Source: Streptomyces sp. A0958
GTDB taxonomy: Bacteria; Actinomycetota; Actinomycetes; Streptomycetales; Streptomycetaceae
DNA: 64,000 nucleotides
Direction: 5' to 3'
NCBI RefSeq assembly: GCF_004795035.1
Contig: NZ_SSBK01000007.1
Span: 203,134-267,133 of the forward strand
Shown: positions 1 through 12,471 of the stretch, in pieces
Layout of the letters: every line of letters starts with the position of its first letter
Numbering within the stretch: the stretch's first letter is position 1
The notes under the pieces: generated by a model
Databases searched by the model: none
Told to the model about the DNA's origin: nothing
What the model saw: the letters and a program-made list of their open reading frames with translations, nothing else
Position numbers and translations under genes: made by a program

Positions 1-734
1 CGAAGCTCGCCGAGGACCTGGCCGGCGTCACGGCGCTGCTGCACCGCGAGGTGTCGCTGCGCCGGGTCCTGACCGACCCGGCGCAGCCCGGCGAGGCCAG
101 GGCCGAGCTGGCAGCCCGGCTGCTCGGCGGCCAGGTGGGCGGCGAAGCCGTCGATCTGGTCTCCGGCATGGTCCGCTCGCGCTGGTCGCAGTCGCGTGAC
201 CTGGTCGACTCGGTCGAGGAGCTGGCGAACACCGCCGACCTCACCGCCGCCCAGCGCAACGGTGACCTGGACGACGTGGAGGACGAACTCTTCCGGTTCG
301 GCCGCATCGTCGCCTCGGACACCGGTCTGCGTGCCGCGCTCACCAGCCGGACCGCGACCTCCGCCGCCAAGGGCGAGCTGCTGCGCAGCCTGCTCGGCGG
401 AAAGGCGCGGCCCACCACCGAGCGCGTCATCGTGCGGCTTGTCACCCAGCCGCGTGGACGTAGCCTGGAAGCGGGACTCGACTCCCTCTCCAAGCTCGCC
501 GCGGAGCGCCGGGAGCGCACGGTCGCGATCGTCACCTCGGCGGTGCCGCTCAGCGACCGGCAGAAGCAGCGCTTGGGCGCGGCCCTGGCGAAGATCTACG
601 GCCGGCAGATGCACCTGAACCTGGACGTGGACCCCTCGGTCCTCGGCGGGATCGCGGTGCGGGTCGGTGACGAGGTCATCAACGGCACCGTCGCGGAGCG
701 CCTCGACGAGGCGACCCGCCGCATGGCCGGCTGA
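1..734 (+). CDS. atpH: F1Fo ATP synthase subunit delta (5' partial)
   Basis: Delta (OSCP-type) subunit, which links the alpha3-beta3 head to the peripheral stalk of the membrane ATP synthase. The reading frame is open from the first bases of the window, so the GTG at 51 is internal and the true start lies upstream. About 244 codons are present. The C-terminal part shows the conserved stretch around [18 protein letters not shown], which identifies the family. It is followed after 137 bp by atpA, then atpG, atpD and atpC on the same strand, as in the actinobacterial atp operon. The N-terminal portion, and any fusion with the b subunit, cannot be judged here. Confidence 0.95.
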   Translation, partial: KLAEDLAGVTALLHREVSLRRVLTDPAQPGEARAELAARLLGGQVGGEAVDLVSGMVRSRWSQSRDLVDSVEELANTADLTAAQRNGDLDDVEDELFRFGRIVASDTGLRAALTSRTATSAAKGELLRSLLGGKARPTTERVIVRLVTQPRGRSLEAGLDSLSKLAAERRERTVAIVTSAVPLSDRQKQRLGAALAKIYGRQMHLNLDVDPSVLGGIAVRVGDEVINGTVAERLDEATRRMAG

Positions 735-769
735 CACAAGCGCAGCGCAACAGAACAGAGCAAGACCAG

Positions 770-824
770 CGGCCCGGTTGGGCCGTGCAGAAATTGCAGA
801 AGATTCCTGGGGGTCGGCCCCCAG
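770..824. other. Paired hairpins in the atpH-atpA gap
   Basis: Two short perfect stem-loops lie between atpH and atpA. CGGCCC and GGGCCG (770-785) enclose the loop GGTT. CTGGGGG and CCCCCAG (807-824) enclose the tetraloop TCGG. The second is followed by a C run and the atpA ribosome binding site. There is no T tract and the operon continues, so these are more likely mRNA processing or stability structures than a terminator. Confidence 0.5.
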
Positions 825-871
825 ACCCCCTTAAGAAACTTCGGGCCCAACAAGGAGAGCAGGGAACCCAG

Positions 872-2443
872 ATGGCGGAGCTCACGATCCGGCCGGAGGA
901 GATCCGGGACGCGCTGGAGAACTTTGTCCAGTCGTACAAGCCGGACGCGGCCTCGCGCGAGGAGGTCGGTACGGTCAGCGTTGCCGGCGACGGCATCGCG
1001 AAGGTGGAGGGCCTGCCCTCCGCCATGGCGAACGAGCTGCTGAAGTTCGAGGACGGCACCCTCGGTCTCGCCCTCAACCTCGAGGAGCGCGAGATCGGTG
1101 CGATCGTCCTCGGCGAGTTCAGCGGAATCGAGGAGGGCCAGCCGGTGCGCCGCACCGGCGAGGTGCTCTCCGTCGGCGTCGGCGAGGGCTACCTCGGCCG
1201 CGTCGTCGACCCGCTTGGCAACCCGATCGACGGTCTCGGCGAGATCGCGACCGACGGCCGCCGCGCCCTCGAGCTGCAGGCCCCTGGCGTCATGGTCCGT
1301 AAGTCGGTGCACGAGCCGATGCAGACCGGCTACAAGGCCGTCGACGCGATGGTGCCGATCGGCCGCGGCCAGCGTCAGCTGATCATCGGCGACCGTCAGA
1401 CGGGTAAGACCGCTCTGGCCGTCGACACGATCATCAACCAGCGCGACAACTGGCGCTCGGGCGACGTGAACAAGCAGGTGCGCTGCATCTACGTCGCCAT
1501 CGGTCAGAAGGGCTCCACCATCGCCTCCGTGCGCGGTGCCCTCGAAGAGGCCGGCGCGCTCGAGTACACAACGATCGTCGCCGCCCCGGCGTCCGACCCG
1601 GCCGGCTTCAAGTACCTGGCGCCGTACACCGGTTCGGCCATCGGTCAGCACTGGATGTACCAGGGCAAGCACGTCCTGATCATCTTCGACGACCTCTCGA
1701 AGCAGGCCGACGCCTACCGCGCCGTGTCGCTGCTGCTGCGCCGTCCGCCGGGCCGCGAGGCCTACCCGGGCGACGTCTTCTACCTCCACTCGCGTCTGCT
1801 GGAGCGCTGCGCCAAGCTCTCCGACGACATGGGTGCGGGTTCGATGACGGGCCTCCCGATCGTCGAGACCAAGGCGAACGACGTGTCGGCGTTCATTCCG
1901 ACCAACGTCATCTCCATCACCGACGGCCAGTGCTTCCTGGAGTCCGACCTGTTCAACGCCGGCCAGCGCCCGGCCCTGAACGTCGGTATCTCGGTCTCCC
2001 GCGTCGGTGGCTCCGCCCAGCACAAGGCCATGCGCCAGGTGTCCGGCCGGCTCCGCGTGGACCTCGCCCAGTACCGCGAGCTGGAGGCGTTCGCCGCCTT
2101 CGGTTCCGACCTGGACGCGGCCTCGAAGGCCTCGCTGGAGCGCGGTAAGCGCATGGTCGAGCTGCTGAAGCAGCCGCAGTACGCCCCGTTCCCGGTCGAG
2201 GAGCAGGTCGTCTCCGTCTGGGCCGGCACCAACGGCAAGATGGACGACGTCCCGGTCGAGGACATCCGCCGCTTCGAGTCGGAACTGCTGGAGTACCTGC
2301 GCCGCGAGCGCAAGGACCTCCTGACCAGCATCCGCGAGGGCGCCAAGATGTCCGACGACACGCTGCAGGCGATCGCCGACGCCGTCGCCGCCTTCAAGCA
2401 GCAGTTCGAGACCTCGGACGGCAAGCTCCTGGGCGAGGGCTGA
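872..2443 (+). CDS. atpA: F1Fo ATP synthase subunit alpha
   Basis: Regulatory nucleotide-binding subunit of the F1 head, 523 residues, close to the usual 500-550. The start ATG at 872 is preceded by AAGGAGAG at 852-859. An upstream in-frame extension is open but has no homologous look and is rejected. The P-loop GDRQTGKT lies at about residues 173-180 and the N-terminal beta-barrel begins with the family-typical [11 protein letters not shown]. It ends three bases before atpG, which fits translational coupling in the operon. Confidence 0.98.
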   Translation: MAELTIRPEEIRDALENFVQSYKPDAASREEVGTVSVAGDGIAKVEGLPSAMANELLKFEDGTLGLALNLEEREIGAIVLGEFSGIEEGQPVRRTGEVLSVGVGEGYLGRVVDPLGNPIDGLGEIATDGRRALELQAPGVMVRKSVHEPMQTGYKAVDAMVPIGRGQRQLIIGDRQTGKTALAVDTIINQRDNWRSGDVNKQVRCIYVAIGQKGSTIASVRGALEEAGALEYTTIVAAPASDPAGFKYLAPYTGSAIGQHWMYQGKHVLIIFDDLSKQADAYRAVSLLLRRPPGREAYPGDVFYLHSRLLERCAKLSDDMGAGSMTGLPIVETKANDVSAFIPTNVISITDGQCFLESDLFNAGQRPALNVGISVSRVGGSAQHKAMRQVSGRLRVDLAQYRELEAFAAFGSDLDAASKASLERGKRMVELLKQPQYAPFPVEEQVVSVWAGTNGKMDDVPVEDIRRFESELLEYLRRERKDLLTSIREGAKMSDDTLQAIADAVAAFKQQFETSDGKLLGEG

Positions 2444-2446
2444 CCG

Positions 2447-4803
<2,357 letters not shown>

Positions 4804-4817
4804 GCCCCCGGCTCACC

Positions 4818-4846
4818 GAGGGGGGCGGGTGCGTCCCGTCCCCCTC
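4818..4846 (+). other. Stable hairpin between atpD and atpC
   Basis: A 12-bp stem with one G-U pair (4818-4829 with 4835-4846, loop TGCGT) lies just after the atpD stop and 66 bases before the atpC TTG start. It is too GC-rich and lacks a T tract for a classical terminator. A role as mRNA 3' stabiliser or partial attenuator is inference. Confidence 0.55.
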
Positions 4847-4912
4847 ACCACGCCCCGTAGAATTGACCCAACACCCGGCACGACCGCCGGGTGGTGACCC
4901 GAGGAGCCACCC

Positions 4913-5287
4913 TTGGCTGCTGAGCTGCACGTCGAGCTGGTCGCCGCGGACCGCAGTGTCTGGTCCGGCGAGGCCACCCTGGTCGTCGCGCGCACCACGT
5001 CCGGCGACATCGGCGTCATGCCCGGTCACCAGCCGCTTCTGGGTGTGCTGGAATCGGGCCCGGTGACGATCCGTACGAGCGACGGCGCGACCGTCGTCGC
5101 CGCGGTGCACGGCGGTTTCATCTCCTTCGCGGACGACAAGCTCTCGCTTCTCGCCGAGATCGCGGAGCTGGCCGACGAGATCGACGTCCAGCGCGCGGAG
5201 CGTGCGCTGGAGCGTGCGAAGTCGGACACGGACGCCGCTTCCGAGCGGCGCGCCGAAGTACGACTGCGTGCGGTGGCGGCACACTAG
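4913..5287 (+). CDS. atpC: F1Fo ATP synthase subunit epsilon
   Basis: Small rotor subunit that couples gamma to the c-ring and inhibits idle hydrolysis. It has 124 residues: an N-terminal beta-sandwich (to about residue 85, with the conserved GDIGVMPGHQPLLG) and a C-terminal helical hairpin rich in Ala, Glu and Arg. The start is a TTG at 4913 with GAGGAG at 4901-4906. It is the last gene of the atp operon. A stem-loop follows the stop. Confidence 0.96.
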   Translation: MAAELHVELVAADRSVWSGEATLVVARTTSGDIGVMPGHQPLLGVLESGPVTIRTSDGATVVAAVHGGFISFADDKLSLLAEIAELADEIDVQRAERALERAKSDTDAASERRAEVRLRAVAAH

Positions 5288-5309
5288 CCACCTCACGACA
5301 AGGCTTTAC

Positions 5310-5361
5310 CCTCAGCCGCGGCCCGTGCTGGAGACCCCTCCAGACCGTGTCGCGGCTGAGG
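5310..5361 (+). terminator. Stem-loop after atpC
   Basis: CCTCAGCCGCG (5310-5320) pairs perfectly with CGCGGCTGAGG (5351-5361). The 30-base loop carries a second small hairpin (CTGGAG with CTCCAG). It lies 23 bases after the atpC stop and before the DUF2550 gene, so it is the likely end or partial end of the atp transcript. There is no T run, which is usual for Streptomyces terminators. Confidence 0.65.
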
Positions 5362-5427
5362 CGATGCAGATGCAGGTGAAGTTCGGACGGTATCCGTTTA
5401 CTCGACGACGCGAGGAGGTCGGTGGAG

Positions 5428-5874
5428 ATGTTCCTCGCACTGTTGGTGGGCGGGCTGGTCGTCGCACTGGTCGCGATTGGACTCTTCGTCTTCGGTCTGC
5501 GCCGGCGGCTGATTCAGCGCTCCGGCGGGACCTTCGACTGCAGCCTGCGGTGGAACATTCCCGCCGAGCCCGATCTGTCGGGCAAGGGCTGGGTGTACGG
5601 CGTCGCCCGCTACAGCGGCGACAGGGTGAACTGGTTCCGGGTCTTCAGCTACTCGCCGCGTCCGCGCCGGGTGCTTGAGCGGTCCGCGATCGAGGTCGTG
5701 GCCCGTCGCCTGCCCGAGGGCGAGGAGGAACTGGCCCTCCTCTCCGACGCCATCGTGCTCGGCTGTCTCCACCGGGAGACCCGCCTGGAGCTGGCGATGA
5801 GCGAGGACGCGCTGACCGGCTTCCTCGCCTGGCTGGAGGCGGCTCCGCCCGGCCAGCGGGTCAATGTGGCTTGA
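5428..5874 (+). CDS. DUF2550 family membrane-anchored protein
   Basis: A 148-residue protein of unknown function. It has one N-terminal transmembrane helix (about residues 2-23), an Arg-rich stop-transfer segment (LRRRLIQR) and a cytoplasmic domain with the conserved SGGTFDCSLRW and KGWVYGVARY stretches typical of DUF2550. The ATG at 5428 is preferred because AGGAGG (5413-5418) sits nine bases upstream; the in-frame GTG at 5422 is too close. It follows atpC in the same direction, as commonly seen in actinobacteria. The function is unknown. Confidence 0.9.
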   Translation: MFLALLVGGLVVALVAIGLFVFGLRRRLIQRSGGTFDCSLRWNIPAEPDLSGKGWVYGVARYSGDRVNWFRVFSYSPRPRRVLERSAIEVVARRLPEGEEELALLSDAIVLGCLHRETRLELAMSEDALTGFLAWLEAAPPGQRVNVA

Positions 5875-5898
5875 TAGGGGTCTCGCCGGCAGGGGGCA

Positions 5899-5960
5899 CC
5901 TCCCGGACGGAGTCCGGGGGAGGGTGAACGTGGTGTAGGGCCTGTCCGTCGGACAGCCCT
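5899..5960. repeat. Two short palindromic repeats after DUF2550 gene
   Basis: CCTCCCGGAC and GTCCGGGGGAGG (5899-5923) form an imperfect hairpin of a type that recurs in Streptomyces intergenic regions. AGGGCCTGTCC and GGACAGCCCT (5937-5960) form a second. The AGGGCTGTCC core of the second recurs in the stem-loop at 34783-34829. Together with the next hairpin they fill the gap after the DUF2550 gene. Confidence 0.55.
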
Positions 5961-5973
5961 TGGGGGCGCCTTT

Positions 5974-6006
5974 CCGCAGCCGTCAGCCGCTGGCTGACGG
6001 CTGCGG
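5974..6006 (+). terminator. Perfect 15-bp stem-loop terminator
   Basis: CCGCAGCCGTCAGCC (5974-5988) and its exact complement (5992-6006) enclose a three-base loop, GCT. It sits about 100 bases after the DUF2550 stop, between two convergent transcription units (DUF2550 rightward, chitinase leftward). It is the strongest hairpin in the gap and a good candidate for a bidirectional terminator. Confidence 0.75.
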
Positions 6007-6082
6007 CGCTTGCCGCGTGGTGCCGGCCGATGACTGGCGGCTTGGCTACGTGGCGCCGGCCGGCGGCGGTAGGAACGCGAAA

Positions 6083-6117
6083 ACCGGGGAGACAGGGGGC
6101 GGACCTGTCTCCCCGGT
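6083..6117 (-). terminator. Terminator of the chitinase gene
   Basis: ACCGGGGAGACAGG (6083-6096) pairs perfectly with CCTGTCTCCCCGGT (6104-6117) around a seven-base loop. On the minus strand the stem is followed by TTTTCG, giving a near-classical intrinsic terminator 37 bases beyond the chitinase stop codon. Confidence 0.8.
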
Positions 6118-6153
6118 GCTTTCGGGGGTTACGCGATGTGCGGTGCCGTGGTG

Positions 6154-8055
<1,902 letters not shown>

Positions 8056-8164
8056 CGGTGCTCCTCGGGAGAGGTCCGGACATACGGGGTGGTCCGTGGA
8101 CTGCAAACCCTGCGCCGCCCTGAGCCCGCTTTGTCATGGCAGGCTCACCGCAGTGTGCTCGGTG

Positions 8165-8206
8165 AGATTAGGAAGGTCTGGACCAATCGTCAAGAGGTCT
8201 GGACCA
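8165..8206 (-). promoter_or_regulatory. chiC promoter with paired 12-bp direct repeats
   Basis: Read on the minus strand, TTGACG (8193-8188) and TAATCT (8170-8165) form a -35/-10 pair with a 17-bp spacer. Two identical copies of TGGTCCAGACCT flank or overlap the -35 (8206-8195 and 8185-8174), spaced 21 bp start to start, about two helical turns. This is the established architecture of Streptomyces chitinase promoters, where the repeats mediate chitin induction and glucose repression. They also resemble DasR sites (TGGTCTAGACCA type). Which protein binds here is inference. Confidence 0.88.
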
Positions 8207-8234
8207 AAGTTCGGCGTCCTGATGGGAATAAACC

Positions 8235-8885
8235 TCAGACGCCCAACTCCTGGGCCAGCACAGCCGCCTGAACCCGGCTCCGCAGCTCCAGCTTCCCCAG
8301 CAACCGGCTGACGTGCGTCTTCGCCGTCGCCTCGGCCATGGACAACCGCACGGCGATCTCCGCGTTCGACAGCCCCTCGCCCAAGCATCCCAGCACCTCG
8401 CGCTCGCGCCGGGTCAGCGTCTCCAGCACCGCCGAGTCGGGCGCCCCCGACGGCCGTACGGGGGCGGAGCCGGCGAACTCCGCGATCAGCCGGCGCGTCA
8501 CCGCCGGGGCGATCAGCCCCTCGCCGCGCGCCACCGTGCGGACCGCGTCGAGCAGCCCACGCGCCTCGGTGTCCTTCAGCAGGAAGCCCGACGCCCCGGC
8601 GCGCAACGCGCCGAACACATAGGCGTCCAGGTCGAAGGTGGTCAGCACCAGCACGTCCGGGAGATGCTCGTCCACCACCTGCCGGGTGGCCGACACCCCG
8701 TCGAGCCGCGGCATCTGTACGTCCATCAGCACCAGGTCCGGACGCAGCTCGCGGGCCAGCCGCACCGCCTCCTCGCCGTCGCCCGCCTCCCCGACGACCT
8801 CGATGTCCGGCGCGCTGCCCAGGATGAGCACCAGCCCCGCCCGTACCGCCGCCTGGTCCTCCGCGACCAGCACCCGGATCGTCAT
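8235..8885 (-). CDS. chiR: NarL/FixJ-type response regulator of the chitinase locus
   Basis: A 216-residue transcription factor. The receiver domain (residues 1-120) has the phospho-acceptor Asp55 in LVLMDVQMP and acidic residues at 9-10. A LuxR-type helix-turn-helix follows (about 150-210, with LTRREREVLGCLGEGLSNAEIA). The ATG at 8885 overlaps the stop of the sensor kinase (ATGA). ChiR is known in S. coelicolor to control chiC, and the position directly upstream of the chitinase gene matches. Confidence 0.9.
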   Translation of the reverse strand: MTIRVLVAEDQAAVRAGLVLILGSAPDIEVVGEAGDGEEAVRLARELRPDLVLMDVQMPRLDGVSATRQVVDEHLPDVLVLTTFDLDAYVFGALRAGASGFLLKDTEARGLLDAVRTVARGEGLIAPAVTRRLIAEFAGSAPVRPSGAPDSAVLETLTRREREVLGCLGEGLSNAEIAVRLSMAEATAKTHVSRLLGKLELRSRVQAAVLAQELGV

Positions 8886-10102
8886 GACCACATCCCGCCT
8901 TCCGTACCGTCCGGGACGGGCAGCCGTGCCCGTACCCGCCACAACCGCGCATCGTCCCCTCCCGCCACCGGGCCCGCCTCGAACTCCCCGCCGAGCAGCG
9001 CCACCCGCTCCCGCATCCCCACGAGACCGGCCCCTGACCCCGGTGCGCGCGGCCCCGTCCGGTCGCCGAGCACGCTGCTCACCTCCACCGTCAGCAGCCG
9101 CTCCGTCTGCCCGAGCCGGACCGTGACCGGGCCCGGCGCCGCGTGCTTGAGGGCATTGGTCAAGGACTCCTGCACGATGCGGTACGCGGCCGGCTCGACC
9201 GGCGCCGGCAGCCGCTCCCGGTCCGCCCGGGTGTCCTCCAGGACGCAGCTCAGCCCACTGGACGCGGCGCTCGCCCGGTGCTGCTCGACCAGCGCGTCCA
9301 GTGAGGCCGGCGTCGGCGAGCTGCTGGGCTCCGGGTCGGCCGATCCGGTGCGCAACAGCCCGATCAGACGGCGCATTTCGGCCAGACCCTCGACGCTGTT
9401 CTCACGGATCACCCCGAGGGCGTTGCGCGAGGTCTCCGGCTCGTCGATGGAGAGCGCGGCGGTGGAGTGGATCGCGATGGCGGACAGGTGGTTGGCGACC
9501 ATGTCGTGCAGCTCGCGCGCCATCCGGGCCCGCTCGGCGGTCACCGCCTGGGTGCGGTCCATCTCGGCGAGCAGGGCGATCTGGTCGGCGCGCAGCCGGG
9601 CGGCGTCGGCGGCCTCGCGGTGGTTGCGGACGCTGACCCCGGTGAGGGCGGGAGCGAACGCGACCAGGGCGGTGAGGATGCCGACGAGCAGGGCCTCGGC
9701 GTCGCGGAACCAGGCCAGGAAGCCGATCGTGACCCCGACGGTGATCAGGAACGTGGTCACCGGGATGCGGCGGGCGGCGGCCGGGGTGCCGTAGAGGACG
9801 GCCGCGTACATGATGTCCGTGAACATCAGCACGGTCGCCAGGTTTCCCGGGGTGAACTGGTCGGCGACCAGCGCGAGGGTGCCGATGACCAGCGCGGTCT
9901 GCGGTGCGCCGCGGCGCAGCGGTTCGAGCCCCGCCATCACCGTGAGCGGGACGAGAGCGGTCCAGGACGCGTCGAGCGGGCGGCCGTTCTGCATGCGCAG
10001 CCCGAGCAGCGACAGGACCGCTCCGCCGAGCAGTCCGACGGCCGCGATCAGGATGTCGTGGCGGTGGGGGCGGGCCGAGGAGAACACCTGCCCATCCAAC
10101 AC
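8882..10102 (-). CDS. chiS: Sensor histidine kinase of the chitinase locus
   Basis: Membrane sensor kinase of the DesK/NarL-partner type. The N-terminal half has several hydrophobic helices. The HisKA_3 dimerisation motif reads MARELHDMVANHLSAIAIH (the His is the phosphorylation site). The HATPase domain carries the N box ESLTNALKHA and the glycine-rich GSGAGLVGMRERV. The start is uncertain: GTG at 10102 is chosen since the frame open to 10177 encodes a Cys/Gly-rich leader that does not look like protein. It overlaps the response regulator by four bases and is probably cotranscribed with it. Confidence 0.87.
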   Translation of the reverse strand: MLDGQVFSSARPHRHDILIAAVGLLGGAVLSLLGLRMQNGRPLDASWTALVPLTVMAGLEPLRRGAPQTALVIGTLALVADQFTPGNLATVLMFTDIMYAAVLYGTPAAARRIPVTTFLITVGVTIGFLAWFRDAEALLVGILTALVAFAPALTGVSVRNHREAADAARLRADQIALLAEMDRTQAVTAERARMARELHDMVANHLSAIAIHSTAALSIDEPETSRNALGVIRENSVEGLAEMRRLIGLLRTGSADPEPSSSPTPASLDALVEQHRASAASSGLSCVLEDTRADRERLPAPVEPAAYRIVQESLTNALKHAAPGPVTVRLGQTERLLTVEVSSVLGDRTGPRAPGSGAGLVGMRERVALLGGEFEAGPVAGGDDARLWRVRARLPVPDGTEGGMWS

Positions 10103-10239
10103 GTACGGCCCGCCGCCGCACCTGTGCTCGGCGGGCGATCCGCCACTACATCGAAGGATGCAGTCGCCTTTCGTCACCGGGGCCGACGACCGGCGGCGGC
10201 GCGGGCGGGAGCCTGGAGGGGAGGGAAAGGAAACGGACC

Positions 10240-10794
10240 GTGATCGTCACACTGATCGTCGCCTGCGAGATCGCCTTCTGGGTGCTGCTGGCCGCCGGCC
10301 TGGCGCTGCGCTACGGGGCGCGCAGGCCGCGCCTGGGCGCCGCCGTCCTGCTGTGCGAACCGGTGCTCGAACTCGTCATGCTCGTGGTGACCGCCGTCGA
10401 CCTGAAGAACGGGGCGGCCCCCGACTGGAAGCACGGGCTCGCCGCCGTCTACATCGGCTTCACGGTGGGCCTCGGGCACTCCACCATCAAGTGGGCCGAC
10501 GCCCGGGTCGCCCACCGCTTCGCCGGCGGCCCGCCCCCGGTGAAGCCGCCGAAGTACGGGACGGCGCGGGCCGTGCACGAGTGGCGGGTCGCCGGCCGGT
10601 GGACCGTGGCCGCGGTGACGGCGCTGGCGCTGCTCCAGGCGGCGGTCTGGTACGTGGGCGGCGACGGGGACGTGTCCTCGTTGCAGTCGTGGCAGCGGAC
10701 GATGCTGTTCGTGATCGGGATCAACCTGGTGATCGCGGCGAGCTACACCGTGTTCCCCGAGCGGGAGCCCCACAAGGGCCCGCCCGCGAGCTGA
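10240..10794 (+). CDS. Integral membrane protein of unknown function
   Basis: A 184-residue protein with about five hydrophobic segments (residues 1-23, 34-53, 66-84, 120-138, 152-171) and short charged loops. Charged residues lie in or near the membrane (E39-type, LCEPVLELVML). The GTG start at 10240 follows purine-rich GGAGGGGAGGG/AAAGGA. It stands alone, divergent from chiS and convergent with the adenosyltransferase gene. No family motif recognised; a conserved actinobacterial membrane protein is the best description. Confidence 0.75.
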   Translation: MIVTLIVACEIAFWVLLAAGLALRYGARRPRLGAAVLLCEPVLELVMLVVTAVDLKNGAAPDWKHGLAAVYIGFTVGLGHSTIKWADARVAHRFAGGPPPVKPPKYGTARAVHEWRVAGRWTVAAVTALALLQAAVWYVGGDGDVSSLQSWQRTMLFVIGINLVIAASYTVFPEREPHKGPPAS

Positions 10795-10818
10795 TCCCCT
10801 CGCGGGCGGCCCCCCGGC

Positions 10819-11391
10819 TCAGCGCTCGCCGCCCGGCACCCACAGGATGTCGCCGACCTCCTTGTTCGCCACCCGGGCGAGGATGAACAGCAGGTCGGAG
10901 AGGCGGTTGAGGTAGGTGGCGGTCAGCGCGTTCATCACCTCGCCGTGCACCTCCATCGCGGCCCAGGTGGAGCGCTCGGCCCGCCGGACCACGGTGCACG
11001 CCTGGTGGAGCAGCGCGGCGCCCGGCGTACCGCCCGGAAGGATGAAGCTGCGGAGCTTCTCCACCTGCTCCAGGTAGTGGTCGCAGTCCGCCTCCAGCTT
11101 GTCGACGTAGCTCTGCTCGACCCGCAGCGGCGGGTACTCCGGGTTCTCGACCACCGGCGTCGAGAGGTCGGCGCCCACGTCGAACAGGTCGTTCTGCACG
11201 CGGACGAGGACCTTCACGACGTCGTCGGACAGCTGCCCGAGGGCGATCGCGGTACCGATGACCGCGTTGGCCTCGTTGGCGTCGGCGTACGCGGAGATCC
11301 GCAGATCGGTCTTGGCGGTCCGGCTCATGTCACCGAGGGCGGTGGTGCCCTTGTCGCCGGTACGGGTGTAGATGCGCGTCAGATTGACCAT
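10819..11391 (-). CDS. Corrinoid adenosyltransferase, PduO type
   Basis: ATP:cob(I)alamin adenosyltransferase, 190 residues, which makes adenosylcobalamin. The N-terminal TRTGDKGTT motif (residues 9-17) binds ATP. The C-terminal VRRAERSTW helix carries the conserved Arg/Glu pair of PduO enzymes. The product is the cofactor of the isobutyryl-CoA mutase subunit coded at 42.2 kb and of methylmalonyl-CoA mutase, which the epimerase and MeaB genes at 29-31.7 kb serve. The stop is 25 bp from the convergent membrane protein gene. Confidence 0.93.
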   Translation of the reverse strand: MVNLTRIYTRTGDKGTTALGDMSRTAKTDLRISAYADANEANAVIGTAIALGQLSDDVVKVLVRVQNDLFDVGADLSTPVVENPEYPPLRVEQSYVDKLEADCDHYLEQVEKLRSFILPGGTPGAALLHQACTVVRRAERSTWAAMEVHGEVMNALTATYLNRLSDLLFILARVANKEVGDILWVPGGER

Positions 11392-11404
11392 GCGGCCAGC
11401 CTAG

Positions 11405-11640
11405 TTAGGCCCCGGCCTTCTTGAAGACACGTGTGCCCACGGTCACGGCGAGTGAAGGCGTCCTGGAGCGTGGCGCCGGGGGAGCCCGGCGTAGCGGGTC
11501 TTCAGCGCGTCCGGTGTGCCCTCCGCGGCCACCAGGCCCCGGTCGACCACGACCAGCCGGTCGGCGAGGGCGTCCGCCTCGTCCAGGTAGTGCGTGGTGA
11601 GGACGACGGTGGTGCCGGACTCGTCGCGAAACAGAGGCAC
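11405..11640 (-). pseudogene. Remnant of an ABC-2 exporter (ATPase end fused to permease tail)
   Basis: From 11640 the minus strand codes the C-terminal third of a DrrA-type ATPase: the H-loop region [20 protein letters not shown], then [18 protein letters not shown]. Walker A, the signature motif and Walker B are absent. The frame then runs out at 11443. In another frame, just before TAA at 11405, lie about 16 codons ([14 protein letters not shown]) that look like the end of an ABC-2 permease. This is best read as the scar of an internal deletion that removed the ATPase front and nearly all the permease. It lies divergent from the TetR gene that probably once controlled it. Confidence 0.75.
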
Positions 11641-11642
11641 TT

Positions 11643-11667
11643 AAATATTGCGGTGACTACAAATATT
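11643..11667 (+). promoter_or_regulatory. AT-rich island with repeated AAATATT before tetR
   Basis: AAATATT occurs twice (11643-11649 and 11661-11667), 18 bp apart, in an otherwise GC-rich region, 32 bases before the TetR start. AAATATT contains the self-complementary AATATT. It may hold the -10 region and operator for the TetR gene. The binding protein is inferred. Confidence 0.4.
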
Positions 11668-11698
11668 CAGGAGCCCCAGAGCGATCTACGATGGAGTC

Positions 11699-12340
11699 AT
11701 GGCTGAGGGACTCAGGGAGCGCAAGAAGCGGCAGACCAGGCAGTACCTCTCGGACCTGGCCACCGGCCTGTTCCTGGAGCGGGGCTTCGACGCCGTCACG
11801 ATCGCCGAGATCGCGCACGCCGCCGACGTCTCGGTCAACACGGTCTACAACTACTTCCCCACCAAGGAGGACCTCTTCCTCGACCGCGGCGCCGGCATGA
11901 TCGAGCGCCTCTCCCGGTACGTCAGGGGGCGGGACGAGGGCGAGTCCGCGGCCGACGCCGTCCTGCGGGAGCTGCGCGTCCAGGTCGAGAGCGTCTCGCC
12001 CACCGTCGGGCTGATGGAGGGGTACGCCCGCTTCATGCGGGTCATCGAGGGCGCCGACGGCCTCAAGGCCCGCCTGTGGCTCATCCAGCAGGAGGCCCAG
12101 CAGCACCTGGAAGCGACCCTCACCGAGGTGTCCGGTGCCGCGCCCGGGGACGGGACGCCGGTCCTGGTGGCCGGTCAGCTCTCCTGGGTCCACAGCACAC
12201 TCATGGCCTACGTCGGCCGCGAGATGGTCGCCGGACGCAAGGCCGCCGAGGTCTCCCGGGACGCCCTCGTCCTGCTCGACGACATCGAGGACCTGCTGGG
12301 CGAAAAGGTGCTCAACTACGCCCGCCGCACCGCCGAATGA
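11699..12340 (+). CDS. TetR family transcriptional regulator
   Basis: A 213-residue repressor-type regulator. The N-terminal TetR helix-turn-helix spans about residues 8-55 (RQTRQYLSDLATGLFLERGF, IAHAADVSVNTVYNYFPTKEDLF). The C-terminal ligand-binding domain is unrelated to known examples by eye. It is divergent from the decayed ABC exporter, the usual neighbour of such regulators, so its original target may be lost. The ATG at 11699 gives the correct frame; an overlapping ATG at 11691 is out of frame. Confidence 0.9.
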   Translation: MAEGLRERKKRQTRQYLSDLATGLFLERGFDAVTIAEIAHAADVSVNTVYNYFPTKEDLFLDRGAGMIERLSRYVRGRDEGESAADAVLRELRVQVESVSPTVGLMEGYARFMRVIEGADGLKARLWLIQQEAQQHLEATLTEVSGAAPGDGTPVLVAGQLSWVHSTLMAYVGREMVAGRKAAEVSRDALVLLDDIEDLLGEKVLNYARRTAE

Positions 12341-12471
12341 CACATCCTGGTGTGATGTCCGTCATTTGAGACGTGACGCGCATCTCTTCGCGGCCCCAGC
12401 GCCCGCCACGGGTACTAACCTCCGCCGGAGGGCATGGACCAGAACCATTGACAAGACACAGGGGTGCCAAC

